Under the pieces are notes generated by a model, which was not told the DNA's origin, searched no databases, and saw only the letters and a program-made list of their open reading frames with translations. A stretch of 64,000 nt of DNA from CAYVWB01 sp964455395 (lineage in GTDB: Bacteria > Desulfobacterota > Desulfovibrionia > Desulfovibrionales > Desulfovibrionaceae). Shown piece after piece: positions 25,605 to 34,681 of this stretch. The DNA is taken from positions 1 through 64,000 of the forward strand of contig CAYVWB010000006.1 of the NCBI GenBank assembly GCA_964455395.1, in the 5' to 3' direction. A program made the position numbers and the translations under genes. Every line of letters begins with the position of its first letter. Within the stretch, counting starts at the first letter, position 1.

Positions 25605-27344
25605 ATGCCCGCGCCAACGTACCGTGCAGAAGCCGTCCGCGACGGCGATGACGCCCTGGTGGACCTCATCCTCCACCTGGAAGGGGAAAAGCGGCTGCGC
25701 CTCGGCGGCCCCCATGCGCCTGCTCGTGAACGCGCCCTGCTGGAGCCCTTGCGCAAAGCACTGGCCGAAACGCCGGAACGCCCACCCCTGCCCGTGCTGC
25801 TGGGCGCCGGCATGGGCGTGGCTCTGGCGGAACTCGCCGGCGAAGGCCCCGGAGAGACCCTCGCGCCGGGCCGACCTGTCATCGTCGTGGATCGGGAAGC
25901 CGCCCTCGCCGAGGTCTCGGGTTTGCGCGCACGCTACGCCGACCGCGAAGACGTCCTGTGGCTCTCGCCTACGCCGGACGAAGATCCCCAGCGCGTGCTC
26001 GCAGCGCTGACGCGGCTCCAGCTGGACAACGACGCCGCACCATTTTCACCCATCGTCAACCCCACCTACCAACGGCTGGACCCCGCCTTCTACGGCTCGC
26101 TGCGCCACGCCCTGGAGGCCTCCACCCAGGCGGATTTCTGGAGCCGCGCGCGCTACCCCCGGTTCACCAGCCACCCGCCTCGCGTGTTGCTGCTCACCAG
26201 CAAATACTTCCTCATGGGGGAGATCACCGCGGCGTGCGAACGGCTGGCGATTCCCCACCGCCTCATCGCCCTCGGGCAGGAGGAGGTGGGCTCCACCCAG
26301 TTCGTGGAGGCGCTGCTCACCGCCGTGCACGAGTTCAAGCCGGACTTCGTCTTCACCATCAACCACCTTGGCGTGGACCGCGAAGGCGTGCTCATGGAGC
26401 TCATGGACAGGCTCAAGCTGCCCCTCGCTTCCTGGTTCGTGGACAACCCCCACCTCATCCTCTACTTCTATACGAACGTCGTCAGCGAACGCGCGCTCAT
26501 CTTCACATGGGACGCAGACAACCTGGAGACTCTGCGCGCTCTGGGCTTTCCCCACGTGCGCTACCTGCCACTGGCCACGGACCACCACCGCTTCACCCCC
26601 CCCGCGCATCCCGAAACGCCTCTGGCGGATGTCGCCTTCGTGGGCAACTCCATGGTCTACAAGGTAGCGCAGCGCATGGCCGCAGCGCGGCCGCCCAAGG
26701 CGCTGCTGCGGGGATACCGCGACCTGGCCGCACACTTCGCCGACCACGAGGAGCGCAACGTACGACGGTTTCTGGAACGCGAACGGCCCGAGCTCGAGCC
26801 CCACTTCCTGGCCATGCAGCCGGCCGAACGACAGCTCGCCTTCGAAGCCATGCTCACATGGGAAGCCACCCGGCAGTACCGGTTGCGCTGCCTGCAAGGC
26901 GTCATGGACTTCAACCCCCTCATCGCCGGCGACCGTGGCTGGAAGATCACCCTGCGACACGAAACAAGGCCGTGGCGACGCCGGACCGAGCTCGCCTACT
27001 ACGACGAGCTGCCGCGCTTCTACCCCCGCGTGGCCGTGAACTTCAACGCCACCAGCAAACAGATGAAAGGCGCGGTGAACCAGCGCGTCTTCGACTGCCC
27101 CGCCAGCGGCGCCTTCGTGCTCACGGACTGGCGCGAGCAGATGGACCGCCTCTTCGACCCCGGGACGGAAGTCGTCGCCTACCACTCCCCCGAAGAAGCC
27201 CACGAGCTGGCCGCCCGCTACCTGCGGGACGTCCCGGCGCGGCGCGCCGTGGCGGCCGCAGCGCGCGCGCGCATCCTCGCCGAGCACACCTACGACCACC
27301 GCGTCATGGACATGCTCGCCGCCATGCGCGACACCTTCGCCTGA
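25605..27344 (+). CDS. CgeB-like glycosyltransferase
   Basis: This 579-residue cytoplasmic protein resembles the DUF3880/CgeB group of GT-B glycosyltransferases. An N-terminal region of about 160 residues is variable. The middle part starts with VLLLTSKYFLMGE and contains SWFVDNPHLIL and FTWDADNLETL. The C-terminal nucleotide-sugar side has VNFNATSKQMKGAVNQRVFD followed by CPASGAFVLTDWREQM. In related bacteria such enzymes often modify flagellin or envelope glycans. The position between motB and the fliK operon favours a flagellar role, which is inference. Confidence 0.8.
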   Translation: MPAPTYRAEAVRDGDDALVDLILHLEGEKRLRLGGPHAPARERALLEPLRKALAETPERPPLPVLLGAGMGVALAELAGEGPGETLAPGRPVIVVDREAALAEVSGLRARYADREDVLWLSPTPDEDPQRVLAALTRLQLDNDAAPFSPIVNPTYQRLDPAFYGSLRHALEASTQADFWSRARYPRFTSHPPRVLLLTSKYFLMGEITAACERLAIPHRLIALGQEEVGSTQFVEALLTAVHEFKPDFVFTINHLGVDREGVLMELMDRLKLPLASWFVDNPHLILYFYTNVVSERALIFTWDADNLETLRALGFPHVRYLPLATDHHRFTPPAHPETPLADVAFVGNSMVYKVAQRMAAARPPKALLRGYRDLAAHFADHEERNVRRFLERERPELEPHFLAMQPAERQLAFEAMLTWEATRQYRLRCLQGVMDFNPLIAGDRGWKITLRHETRPWRRRTELAYYDELPRFYPRVAVNFNATSKQMKGAVNQRVFDCPASGAFVLTDWREQMDRLFDPGTEVVAYHSPEEAHELAARYLRDVPARRAVAAAARARILAEHTYDHRVMDMLAAMRDTFA

Positions 27345-27472
27345 ACGCGCCTTCCCGCACGCTCCCGAAGGGTGAACCGACCCGAGGCGTGAGCCCTCCT
27401 TCCCTTCTGCCGACGAAGCGCGGCCACAGGGCCGGAGTTTACCCGCCCGCGGGAACACGCTAAGCAGAGCTC

Positions 27473-28915
27473 ATGTCCACCCCGGCCAAGCCGCCCATCC
27501 TCGTCCTCCAGATGCACCGCCTGGGGGACGTCATCCTCACCTACCCGTTGCTGCTGTGGTTGGCGCGGACGCACCCGGGCCACCCGGTCTGGGTGGCGGG
27601 CGAACCCGCCTTCATGGAGCCCTTGGCGGCCTTCAGCCCGGCGGCGGAACACCTCCCCTGGCCGGAGCTCCAGCGCCGCCGCGACGTGCGTTTCGAGCTG
27701 GCCATCAACCTGAGCCACCGGCCGGAAGCCGCCGAGCTTGTCGGCGCCGTGACCAGCAACCGGGTCGTCGGCCCCGTGCGCACGGCCGCCGGCGTCTACA
27801 TCCACGGCAAGGCGCAGCTCTACCGCGCAAGTCTCGTCAACAACAACCGCCACAACCGTTTCCATTGGGCAGACCTCAACGCCCTGGACGTCATCCCCCG
27901 CGCCATGATGGCGCAGACGCGGCTGGACGCCCCCCGCCGTCTCCCGAACGGCCGGGCCATCGGCCTCTTCGTCGGCGCGAGTCAACCCGAGAAGCGTCCC
28001 ACGCCGCAGTTCTGGGCCGCACTCGTCCACGCCCTGAGCCGCAAGGGCTACCACCCCATGCTGCTGGGCGGCCCCGCGGAAGTCCCCCTCGCCGCGGAGA
28101 TCGCGCAACGCATCCGGCAGAGCTCGGGCGCGCCTTTCATCAACATGGCCGGCCGCTTCTCCCTGGATCAGCTCGCGCGCGCAGGGCAGACGCTGGCCAT
28201 GCTCGTCACGCCGGACACGGGGCCCATGCACCTTGCCGCCTGGACCGGGGTGCTGACGCTCAACCTCTCCATGGGGCCGGTGAACCCTTGGGAGACGGGC
28301 CCCTACAACCCCGGCCACTACGTGCTGCAGAGCGCCCGCAGTTGCGTGGGCTGCTGGAGCTGCCCTCATCCGGAGCCACCCTGCCGCGGTTTGCACCCGG
28401 GTCGGGTGGCGCTGCTCGTCCAACAGCTCTTGGCCGCGCCCGAGACGCCTTCCCTGGAAGGCGTACGACTCCCCGGCGCGCGACTCTTCCGCACCGGCAG
28501 GGACGCCATGGGGCTCGCCACGCTGGAGCACGTGGCCGGGGCCCAGCCGCCTGCCGGCCGGGCCGCCGCGAGCGCCTTCTGGCTTGCCGCCTTCGGGACG
28601 TTGCTGGACTTCTGGGACGAGGACCGCCTGCACGCCGCCGCCGTGAAGCTCATGGCGGACCAGCCACGTCTCGCCGCAGCGCTGGTGCGTTCACTGCGCG
28701 GCCTGCTCCTGGAACTGACCGCCCTGGCCCGGCGCGCCCCCGCGCTTCCCCCCCCGGACTTCTGGAGGAACCGACCCCCCTTGACGCGCCCCCTGGCGGG
28801 GTGGCTCCAGATGGTCCTCGAAAACGGCGACGGCGCGCCCGCCGCCTTCACCGAAACCCTGATGGCGGTAGAGCGCGTCCTCGCTCCCTTCGCGTCCTCC
28901 AGCGCTGCGCCATAG
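27473..28915 (+). CDS. Glycosyltransferase family 9 (heptosyltransferase-like)
   Basis: This 480-residue GT-B enzyme is of family 9. It starts with the ADP-heptose-type motif MHRLGDVILTYPLL and has the C-terminal VTPDTGPMHLAAW nucleotide-sugar site. A Cys-rich segment (CVGCWSCPHPEPPC) follows, as seen in some family members. The last about 150 residues are helical and not part of the usual GT9 core. Donor and acceptor are unknown; LPS core or flagellar glycan are both possible. It starts 128 bases after the other transferase. Confidence 0.85.
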   Translation: MSTPAKPPILVLQMHRLGDVILTYPLLLWLARTHPGHPVWVAGEPAFMEPLAAFSPAAEHLPWPELQRRRDVRFELAINLSHRPEAAELVGAVTSNRVVGPVRTAAGVYIHGKAQLYRASLVNNNRHNRFHWADLNALDVIPRAMMAQTRLDAPRRLPNGRAIGLFVGASQPEKRPTPQFWAALVHALSRKGYHPMLLGGPAEVPLAAEIAQRIRQSSGAPFINMAGRFSLDQLARAGQTLAMLVTPDTGPMHLAAWTGVLTLNLSMGPVNPWETGPYNPGHYVLQSARSCVGCWSCPHPEPPCRGLHPGRVALLVQQLLAAPETPSLEGVRLPGARLFRTGRDAMGLATLEHVAGAQPPAGRAAASAFWLAAFGTLLDFWDEDRLHAAAVKLMADQPRLAAALVRSLRGLLLELTALARRAPALPPPDFWRNRPPLTRPLAGWLQMVLENGDGAPAAFTETLMAVERVLAPFASSSAAP

Positions 28916-28919
28916 CCTG

Positions 28920-28972
28920 CTCCCGCTTCGACGCCTGCCCCTGCCCGCTCCCGCTTCGACGCCTGCCCCTGC
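28920..28972. repeat. Direct repeat, 25 bp twice, upstream of the fliK promoter
   Basis: The same 25 bases occur at 28920-28944 and 28948-28972, a 28-bp period. The repeat begins just after the glycosyltransferase stop and lies about 80-130 bases upstream of the sigma-54 promoter of fliK. That is where an enhancer-binding protein would bind. A chance duplication is equally possible. Confidence 0.6.
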
Positions 28973-29050
28973 GCCACCGCCATTCGCGCGGGGGGCGTCT
29001 TCCGCTCGTGAACGATTCGCGCCACAGCCCCGCTCCAACGCCGAACGATT

Positions 29051-29066
29051 TGGCACGACTCTTGTT
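29051..29066 (+). promoter_or_regulatory. Sigma-54 promoter of fliK-flgD-flgE
   Basis: TGGCACG at 29051-29057, four bases, then TTGTT. The -24 element is perfect, and the -12 element has T in place of C. Transcription would start near 29076, just before GAGGAG and the fliK ATG at 29093. Sigma-54 control of middle flagellar genes is established in several proteobacteria. Confidence 0.8.
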
Positions 29067-29092
29067 CTATTCCCCCGCGAGGAGACCACGCC

Positions 29093-31078
29093 ATGCAATT
29101 TTTGCCCAACGTCACCGAGAAGTCCCTGGCCAACACGGCCACCTCCACTTTGCTGGGCGGCCTGAGCTCGACGAGCTCCAGCGACGCCTTCGGCGCCGTG
29201 TTCGATTCCATGTTCTCGGCAAGCGAGACGGCCGCGCGCAGCGTGCTGGACGAGCTGACCGCCGCGCCATCGACCGTGTCCACCGCCTCCACTTCCGGCA
29301 AGGACGCCTACCCGACCTCCACCAGCGAGGCCCTGGGCGGCGGCGCAGACCTGCGCGTGAGCGAGGAAGATTTTGCCGACTTGCGCGAAGACCTGCGCGG
29401 CTACGGTCTCGACGAATCGGATCTCGACGAGCTCGAAGACAAGGTCGCCAGCGACGAGGGCATGACCTGGCGCGAGCTCATGAGCGAGGTGAGCGCCATG
29501 GCCGACGAAAACGCCAGCACGGGCGGCGCCGATCTGGACGAGGAGTCCCGGCGGCTCATCACGGGATTTCTGGATCGCATCGGCTGCACCGACGGCGAGA
29601 CCAAGGAGCTGCTCGCCGAGATGGACGACGACAATCTCGACCCCGTCTGGGAAAAGATTGCGGAGAAGCTCGCCCTGCTGCCTGCGGACGCCACGGTCAC
29701 CATTTCCAAGGACGAACTCAGCGCCTTGGCCAAAGGGTTCAACATCCCGGGCATGGACGAGGCCTCCCTCACCGCCATGTTCCAGGGCGGCGGCAAGGCC
29801 GAGCTGGACGTCAACGGACTGCGCACCGTCTTGTTGATGTTGAAACAAGCCTCCGCCGCGGCCAACAGGCATCTGGAGGAGAACGCCGCCAAAGGCGAGG
29901 CCTCCATGCGGGAGAAGCTGCTGGAAGCCGTCCGGAACGCCATGTCCCGCGCGGAGCGCGACGAGCTGGCCGACAACCGGGAGACCAAGGACGTCGCTCA
30001 GGCCAAAGTCCGCATCAAGGACGCCGCCGAAGACAACCACGGCCTCGCCGCCAAGCGATTCACCAAACCGGAGTCCGGCGACGTCGAAAGCAAGGGCCTT
30101 GCTGTCGGCAAGGCGAGCGAGAAGGCCTCCGGCGACCATGCCGCCACTGGCGCTGCGGAGACGGCGGACGCCGCCGAACGGCTGCGTCAGAAGACGAACG
30201 ACGCCCTGCTCGGCAAGTCCGACGCGCGCGCCGAGGAGGCCGCCAAGAGTCTGGGCAAGCAGGACGGCGGGAAAGTTGATGGCGACGGCGACGCGAACCG
30301 GCTGAACCCCGGCGCCCTCGCCGCGAACACAGCGCGCGCCGGCGAAGCGGGTCAGGCCTCCGGCCAGAACGGCGCCGGCAGTCAAGGACAGGATTCGTCC
30401 CGCCACGACGCGGAGTGGCGCGCTTTCATGAACAAAGTGCAGGTGGACAACAGCGCCGCCGGTCGACCCTCCGATCTCTACGCGAGCCTGCGCATGGAGA
30501 GCCTGAACCTCGCCGCCAACGGAGGGGCCCAGGCGGCCCAGGCGGCGCAACAGGCGGCGCAACAGGCGGCGAACACCATGCACCGCGCGGAGAGCGCCAT
30601 GCGGCAGGAAGCCCTGCCCCGCCAAGCCATGCAGAGCGTGGAAACAGCCATGCTGAAAAACCTTTCGCAGGGCAGGCAACAATTGCACCTGCGACTGGAT
30701 CCGCCCACCCTGGGCAGAGTGACCGTGATGCTGACCATGCACAAGAACGAAGTCAGCGCCGTCATCCGGCCGGAGCGTCACGAGACGGGCCAGCTTCTGG
30801 CCGAACAGATGCAGCAGTTGCGTCAGACCCTGGAGCAGCAGGGGCTGAAAGTCCAAAAGCTGGATGTGCAGACCCAGACCAACGCCGACGCCTCCGCGCA
30901 GGAGTGGATGGGCGCCGACTCGCACAACGCCGCCCGCGAACAGGACGCGCGCCGCCAAGCTCTGGAGACCTGGAAATCGCTCCACGGCGGCGAACGAGGC
31001 GACGTGATGGCCCAAGAGATGCAATCATCCGGCAAGGCGGCGGAAAATTCCCAGAGCGGGTTGCACATCATCGCCTGA
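29093..31078 (+). CDS. fliK: Flagellar hook-length control protein
   Basis: This 661-residue FliK measures hook length and switches the export gate to filament substrates. The N-terminal 500 residues are low in hydrophobics and rich in Ala, Gly, Asp and Glu, as expected for the exported ruler. The C-terminal Flg_hook domain (about 520-605) contains LHLRLDPPTLGRVTV and a following helix with LRQTLEQQGLKVQKLDV. A run of Ala-Gln repeats lies just before it. GAGGAG precedes the ATG. It is the first gene of the fliK-flgD-flgE operon. Confidence 0.93.
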   Translation: MQFLPNVTEKSLANTATSTLLGGLSSTSSSDAFGAVFDSMFSASETAARSVLDELTAAPSTVSTASTSGKDAYPTSTSEALGGGADLRVSEEDFADLREDLRGYGLDESDLDELEDKVASDEGMTWRELMSEVSAMADENASTGGADLDEESRRLITGFLDRIGCTDGETKELLAEMDDDNLDPVWEKIAEKLALLPADATVTISKDELSALAKGFNIPGMDEASLTAMFQGGGKAELDVNGLRTVLLMLKQASAAANRHLEENAAKGEASMREKLLEAVRNAMSRAERDELADNRETKDVAQAKVRIKDAAEDNHGLAAKRFTKPESGDVESKGLAVGKASEKASGDHAATGAAETADAAERLRQKTNDALLGKSDARAEEAAKSLGKQDGGKVDGDGDANRLNPGALAANTARAGEAGQASGQNGAGSQGQDSSRHDAEWRAFMNKVQVDNSAAGRPSDLYASLRMESLNLAANGGAQAAQAAQQAAQQAANTMHRAESAMRQEALPRQAMQSVETAMLKNLSQGRQQLHLRLDPPTLGRVTVMLTMHKNEVSAVIRPERHETGQLLAEQMQQLRQTLEQQGLKVQKLDVQTQTNADASAQEWMGADSHNAAREQDARRQALETWKSLHGGERGDVMAQEMQSSGKAAENSQSGLHIIA

Positions 31079-31131
31079 CACCACCCAGGTCCGATCCACC
31101 AGGCGCGCTTCGTGCGCGAGGAGACGCTTCC

Positions 31132-31998
31132 ATGGCATATATCAACACCAACGAGATTCTCGGCCTCACCAGCCCTTACGCTTCCGGCAACAAGGATGAG
31201 CCTTCCAGCGAGCTGGACAAGATGGACTTCCTGACCCTGCTGGTGACCCAGCTGCAGAACCAGGATCCTCTCAATCCCATGGAGGATACGGAGTTCACCT
31301 CGCAGCTGGCCGAATTCTCCAGCCTGGAGCAGCTCACCGGCATCAAGGACGGCGTCGACTTGCTCAACGAAGGAGGCGGCGATCAGGAGATGATCAACGC
31401 CACGAGTTTCATCGGTATGGACGTGGTGGCTCGTGGCGACGCCATCAGCAAGTCCGGCAGCGAGATCAGCACGCTCTACTTCTCCCTCGACGACAGCACC
31501 GCCAGCGGCTTCGTGAACATCTTCGACGAAGCCGGCGGCATCGTGAACACCATCCAGCTCGGCGCCATGCAGCCCGGCGACTATCAAGTGGAGTGGGATG
31601 GCACGGACTACGACGGCGAGCCCGCCCCTGACGGCGTCTACTATGTCTCCATGGCTGCGGAGAACCACAACGGCGCCCCCGTGTTGGTGGAGACGGAAGT
31701 CAGCGGCGAAGTCACAGGTGTGGAAAACCGCGACGGCGTCCACTATCTGCGCCTCGCTGACGGCCGGGTGGTCGAGTTCAGCTCCATCTCCGAAGTCGTC
31801 AGCAACAAGAATGCGCCGAACCAGGACCAACAACAGCAGCCGGATCCGCGCCAGAACCAATCGCAGCAGCAGGCCTCGGCTCCGGCCGACTCCACCCCCG
31901 ACGCCCCAGCCGACTCCACTGAGGACACCACCTTTGGAGACGACGCCTTGTCTGCTGCGGAATCCGCAGTCGACGCTTTGCTCGGGCAGGCGGCCTAG
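31132..31998 (+). CDS. flgD: Flagellar hook-capping protein
   Basis: This 288-residue scaffold caps the growing hook and helps FlgE polymerise. The conserved N-terminal part has KMDFLTLLVTQLQNQDPLNP followed by TSQLAEFSSLEQL (about 30-70). The FlgD-Ig/tudor region contains WDGTDYDG and PDGVYYVS. The tail (about 230-288) is an unusual run of Gln, Pro, Ala and Ser. The frame is open upstream over fliK, but the ATG at 31132 follows GAGGAG at 31119-31124 and gives the family start. Confidence 0.94.
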   Translation: MAYINTNEILGLTSPYASGNKDEPSSELDKMDFLTLLVTQLQNQDPLNPMEDTEFTSQLAEFSSLEQLTGIKDGVDLLNEGGGDQEMINATSFIGMDVVARGDAISKSGSEISTLYFSLDDSTASGFVNIFDEAGGIVNTIQLGAMQPGDYQVEWDGTDYDGEPAPDGVYYVSMAAENHNGAPVLVETEVSGEVTGVENRDGVHYLRLADGRVVEFSSISEVVSNKNAPNQDQQQQPDPRQNQSQQQASAPADSTPDAPADSTEDTTFGDDALSAAESAVDALLGQAA

Positions 31999-32049
31999 AC
32001 GAATGATTTACCCCGCGCCCTCGCCGGCGCGACCAGAAGGAGGCTCTCC

Positions 32050-33738
32050 ATGAGTTTGTCAGCATCCATGTGGACCGGCGTTTCCGGCCTGCTTGCCCAC
32101 GGCGACCGAATGAACGTGATAGGCAACAACATCGCCAACGTGAACACCGTGGGCTTCAAGGGCTCGCGCATGCACTTCGCCGACTTCATCAGCCAGGACA
32201 TCGGCACCACAGGCAACTTCGCCTCCCAGGTCGGCCGGGGCGTCTCCATCCACGCCGTCTACACGGATTTCAGCCAAGCAGGCTACGAGACCACCAACGA
32301 AGCCACGGACCTCGCCATCGCCGGCAGGGGGTTCTTCGGCGTCTCCCCCAAGGATGAGCAAAGTCGATTCTACACTCGCGCCGGCAACTTCCGCTTCGAC
32401 CGCGACGGCTACCTGGTGGACCCCAACGGCCACGTCCTGCAAGGCTGGCGGCTGGAGTCCCGGCCGGCAGAGCCCGCGCAGGACATTGTCTCCACGGACG
32501 CGGACACTTTCACCGAGGAGGTGAACCGCGTGGGCGCCATTGGTGACATCCGCATCGGCGCCGGCGGCATCGCCGAGCCTTCCCACACCAACACCATCTC
32601 CCTCATCACCCAGCTGGACAACGGCCAAGGCGGCAACAACTCCCTGGACGCCACCGACCCCTTCTTCGCCCTGGCCAAAAGCTGGAACGGCTCCCTGGAC
32701 ACCCCCCTGGAAGACACCCAGTACGCGTATTCCACCAGCATCCTCGTCTATGACGAAGCCGGCTCCGCGCACGACATGACCGTCTATTACGACCAGGTCT
32801 CCAACGCCGACGGCAAGAACGTCTGGGAATACATCGTCACCATCGACCCCGACGAAGACCGTCGCAACCTCGGCGGTGTGGACGTGGAAGGCGAAGGCAA
32901 AGGCCTGCTCATGTTCGGCACCATGGAGTTCAACTCCGCCGGCCAGATCGAGGATATCTCCGCCTACACCCCGGCTTCCAACGCCAACATGGGCGTGGGC
33001 CAGCCCCTCAACCTGGCGGAGTGGTACCCCACCGAGATATCCAACAAGGGTTTGCCCCTCATGGCCGCCAACTTCACCGGACTTTCCAACGCCAGCGCCG
33101 TGCTGGACAGCGCCGGCCAGCCCATCAATCCGGTTCCGCCCAATGCAGAGGGCAAGCTCATCGAGCTGAACTTCGGCCTCTCCACGGATCCCTCCAGCAC
33201 CTGGGACTTCGGCGTCGACGGTTTCGGCCCGGCGTCCTCCATCGGCAACGAGACCGGCAACCCCGACGCTTTGGAGGACCTCCCCGGCTTCGGGACCAGC
33301 GCCAAGCGCTCCGCATCCTCCACCACGGCTTTCGACGCCTCCTCCGCCACCCTCTTCCAGGCGCAGGACGGCTACACCTTCGGCTTCCTCCAGACCATCA
33401 ACGTGAACCAGGACGGCGTCATCGAAGGCCGTTTCTCCAACGGCGTCACCTTGCAGCTTTTCCAGGTCACGCTCTTCGATTTCGCCAGCGACGTGGGCTT
33501 GCGCCGGGAGGGCAACAACCTCTTCAGCGAGACCCGGGAATCCCCCCTCTCCACCTCGCAGCCTCCGGGCTCGGCGGGACTGGGCTCCATCGCCTCCAGT
33601 TCCCTGGAGCAGTCCAACGTGGACCTCGCCAAGGAGTTCGTGGACATGATCGCCACGCAGCGTGGTTTCTCCGCCAACGGCAAGGTCATCACCACCACGG
33701 ACCAGATGCTCTCCGAAGTCATCATGCTCAAGCGTTAA
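32050..33738 (+). CDS. flgE: Flagellar hook protein
   Basis: This 562-residue hook subunit forms the universal joint of the flagellum. The N-terminal rod-type motif is IGNNIANVNTVGFKGSR. Central FlgE domains follow. The C-terminal helix has SNVDLAKEFVDMIATQRGFSAN and ends MLSEVIMLKR, as expected for the axial family. AAGGAGG at 32037-32043 supports the start. It closes the operon, and a strong stem-loop follows. Confidence 0.96.
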   Translation: MSLSASMWTGVSGLLAHGDRMNVIGNNIANVNTVGFKGSRMHFADFISQDIGTTGNFASQVGRGVSIHAVYTDFSQAGYETTNEATDLAIAGRGFFGVSPKDEQSRFYTRAGNFRFDRDGYLVDPNGHVLQGWRLESRPAEPAQDIVSTDADTFTEEVNRVGAIGDIRIGAGGIAEPSHTNTISLITQLDNGQGGNNSLDATDPFFALAKSWNGSLDTPLEDTQYAYSTSILVYDEAGSAHDMTVYYDQVSNADGKNVWEYIVTIDPDEDRRNLGGVDVEGEGKGLLMFGTMEFNSAGQIEDISAYTPASNANMGVGQPLNLAEWYPTEISNKGLPLMAANFTGLSNASAVLDSAGQPINPVPPNAEGKLIELNFGLSTDPSSTWDFGVDGFGPASSIGNETGNPDALEDLPGFGTSAKRSASSTTAFDASSATLFQAQDGYTFGFLQTINVNQDGVIEGRFSNGVTLQLFQVTLFDFASDVGLRREGNNLFSETRESPLSTSQPPGSAGLGSIASSSLEQSNVDLAKEFVDMIATQRGFSANGKVITTTDQMLSEVIMLKR

Positions 33739-33775
33739 CGCCACGACTGCAACGCCTCGGGCCCACGCCACAACA

Positions 33776-33814
33776 GAAACCGCCCTCTCCCGGCAGCAGG
33801 AGGGGGCGGTTTTC
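33776..33814. terminator. Bidirectional terminator between flgE and flaG
   Basis: A stem of about 11 base pairs (AACCGCCC... with ...GGGCGGTT) encloses an eight-base loop and is followed by TTTTCTTG on the plus strand. The minus-strand side ends in a shorter T-run. It sits between the convergent flgE and flaG genes and can serve both. Confidence 0.8.
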
Positions 33815-33858
33815 TTGCGTGTACGCGGAGGCAAGCGCGGCTCTGGCGTTTTCTTTCC

Positions 33859-34344
33859 TCAGAACACCTTGCTGTAGAGCGCGCCATGGTCGCCCTCTTC
33901 CGCGAGTCGCTGGGCCAACTGCACCGCTTCGTCCGAGGGGATCTTGCGGAGCACTTTGCCCGTGGCGGCGTCGCGCAGCTCCACTTGCACCAGCTCGACG
34001 TCGTCGTCCAGATGGAACTTGAGATCAAGGCCGTCTGCGTGGAGTCGTTCGCGCAAGGCGTCCAGGGTTTCTTCCAGGGACTGTTCCCTGGCTTGCTCGC
34101 GGGCTTCTGCTCCAGCTTCGTCTTCCCTGGCGGCGGCGCCACGGTTCTGTTGGGCGAGCGCGCCGGCGGCGGCGTGTGTCGCGCCAGCCGCTGCGCCGTG
34201 GTGGCTGTTCTGGAGCGGTTTTGCTTCCAGCCCCTGCGCGAGGCGTGTTGCGGAGGCCTCCCGGGAAGTTTCCACCGGGACGCGCTGGGCGCCGACGAAG
34301 GCTTGCAGGGTCACGAGTGCGTATGGTGAATTTTCTATTTTCAT
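33859..34344 (-). CDS. flaG: FlaG family flagellar protein
   Basis: This 161-residue protein has a variable Ala- and Glu-rich N-terminal half and a FlaG domain at about 95-158, with LHADGLDLKFHLDDD and ATGKVLRKIPSDEAV. FlaG proteins influence filament length and flagellin export. The frame extends upstream, but the ATG at 34344 is six bases from AGGAGGGA (plus-strand 34351-34358). A sigma-28 promoter lies about 46 bases before its start. It is transcribed away from the flagellin gene. Confidence 0.9.
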   Translation of the reverse strand: MKIENSPYALVTLQAFVGAQRVPVETSREASATRLAQGLEAKPLQNSHHGAAAGATHAAAGALAQQNRGAAAREDEAGAEAREQAREQSLEETLDALRERLHADGLDLKFHLDDDVELVQVELRDAATGKVLRKIPSDEAVQLAQRLAEEGDHGALYSKVF

Positions 34345-34397
34345 GGCGGCTCCCTCCTGCATCGAGGGGGTGAGAGAACTCGGGGCCTCGCATGCGC

Positions 34398-34425
34398 CTA
34401 TCGGCGTCTGTCGTCCCGAACTTGA
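34398..34425 (-). promoter_or_regulatory. Sigma-28 (FliA) promoter of flaG
   Basis: On the minus strand TCAAGTTC (34425-34418), 12 bases and GCCGATAG (34405-34398) match the FliA consensus TAAAGTTT/GCCGATAA, with one extra base of spacing compared with the usual 11. The expected start is near 34390, 46 bases before flaG. Confidence 0.8.
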
Positions 34426-34633
34426 GGGGTGCGCGGTAAAAAACGCCGGTTGCGTGGCGCTGCGTGGTGGGCAAAGGCTTCCGGCTGGCGGCGTCGTGGC
34501 GTGTGGGGTGGCCGGAACTTTGGCGCATGGGGCAGGCGGTGGCGTGGCAATATCCGCCGTCTGCGTTGTGTTTGCAGGGGCTTGAAACTCTAGATTATAT
34601 TTAACGAATTGTTTTTCCGAACAAAGATTCTTT

Positions 34634-34649
34634 TGGCGCCGGCCTTGCT
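34634..34649 (+). promoter_or_regulatory. Sigma-54 promoter of flagellin
   Basis: TGGCGCC at 34634-34640, four bases, then TTGCT at 34645-34649 fits the -24/-12 consensus with correct spacing. Transcription would start near 34660, about 20 bases before the flagellin ATG. Confidence 0.8.
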
Positions 34650-34681
34650 TCGAGAGGGGCAACCAACAAGGAGGTTACCCC

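Larger units (their letters stand above)
34345..34681. other. Regulatory region between flaG and flagellin
   Basis: This 337-base divergent intergenic region holds the sigma-28 promoter of flaG (34398-34425, minus strand) and the sigma-54 promoter of flagellin (34634-34649, plus strand). An AT-rich patch at about 34585-34620 could help DNA bending. No gene is seen. Confidence 0.7.
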
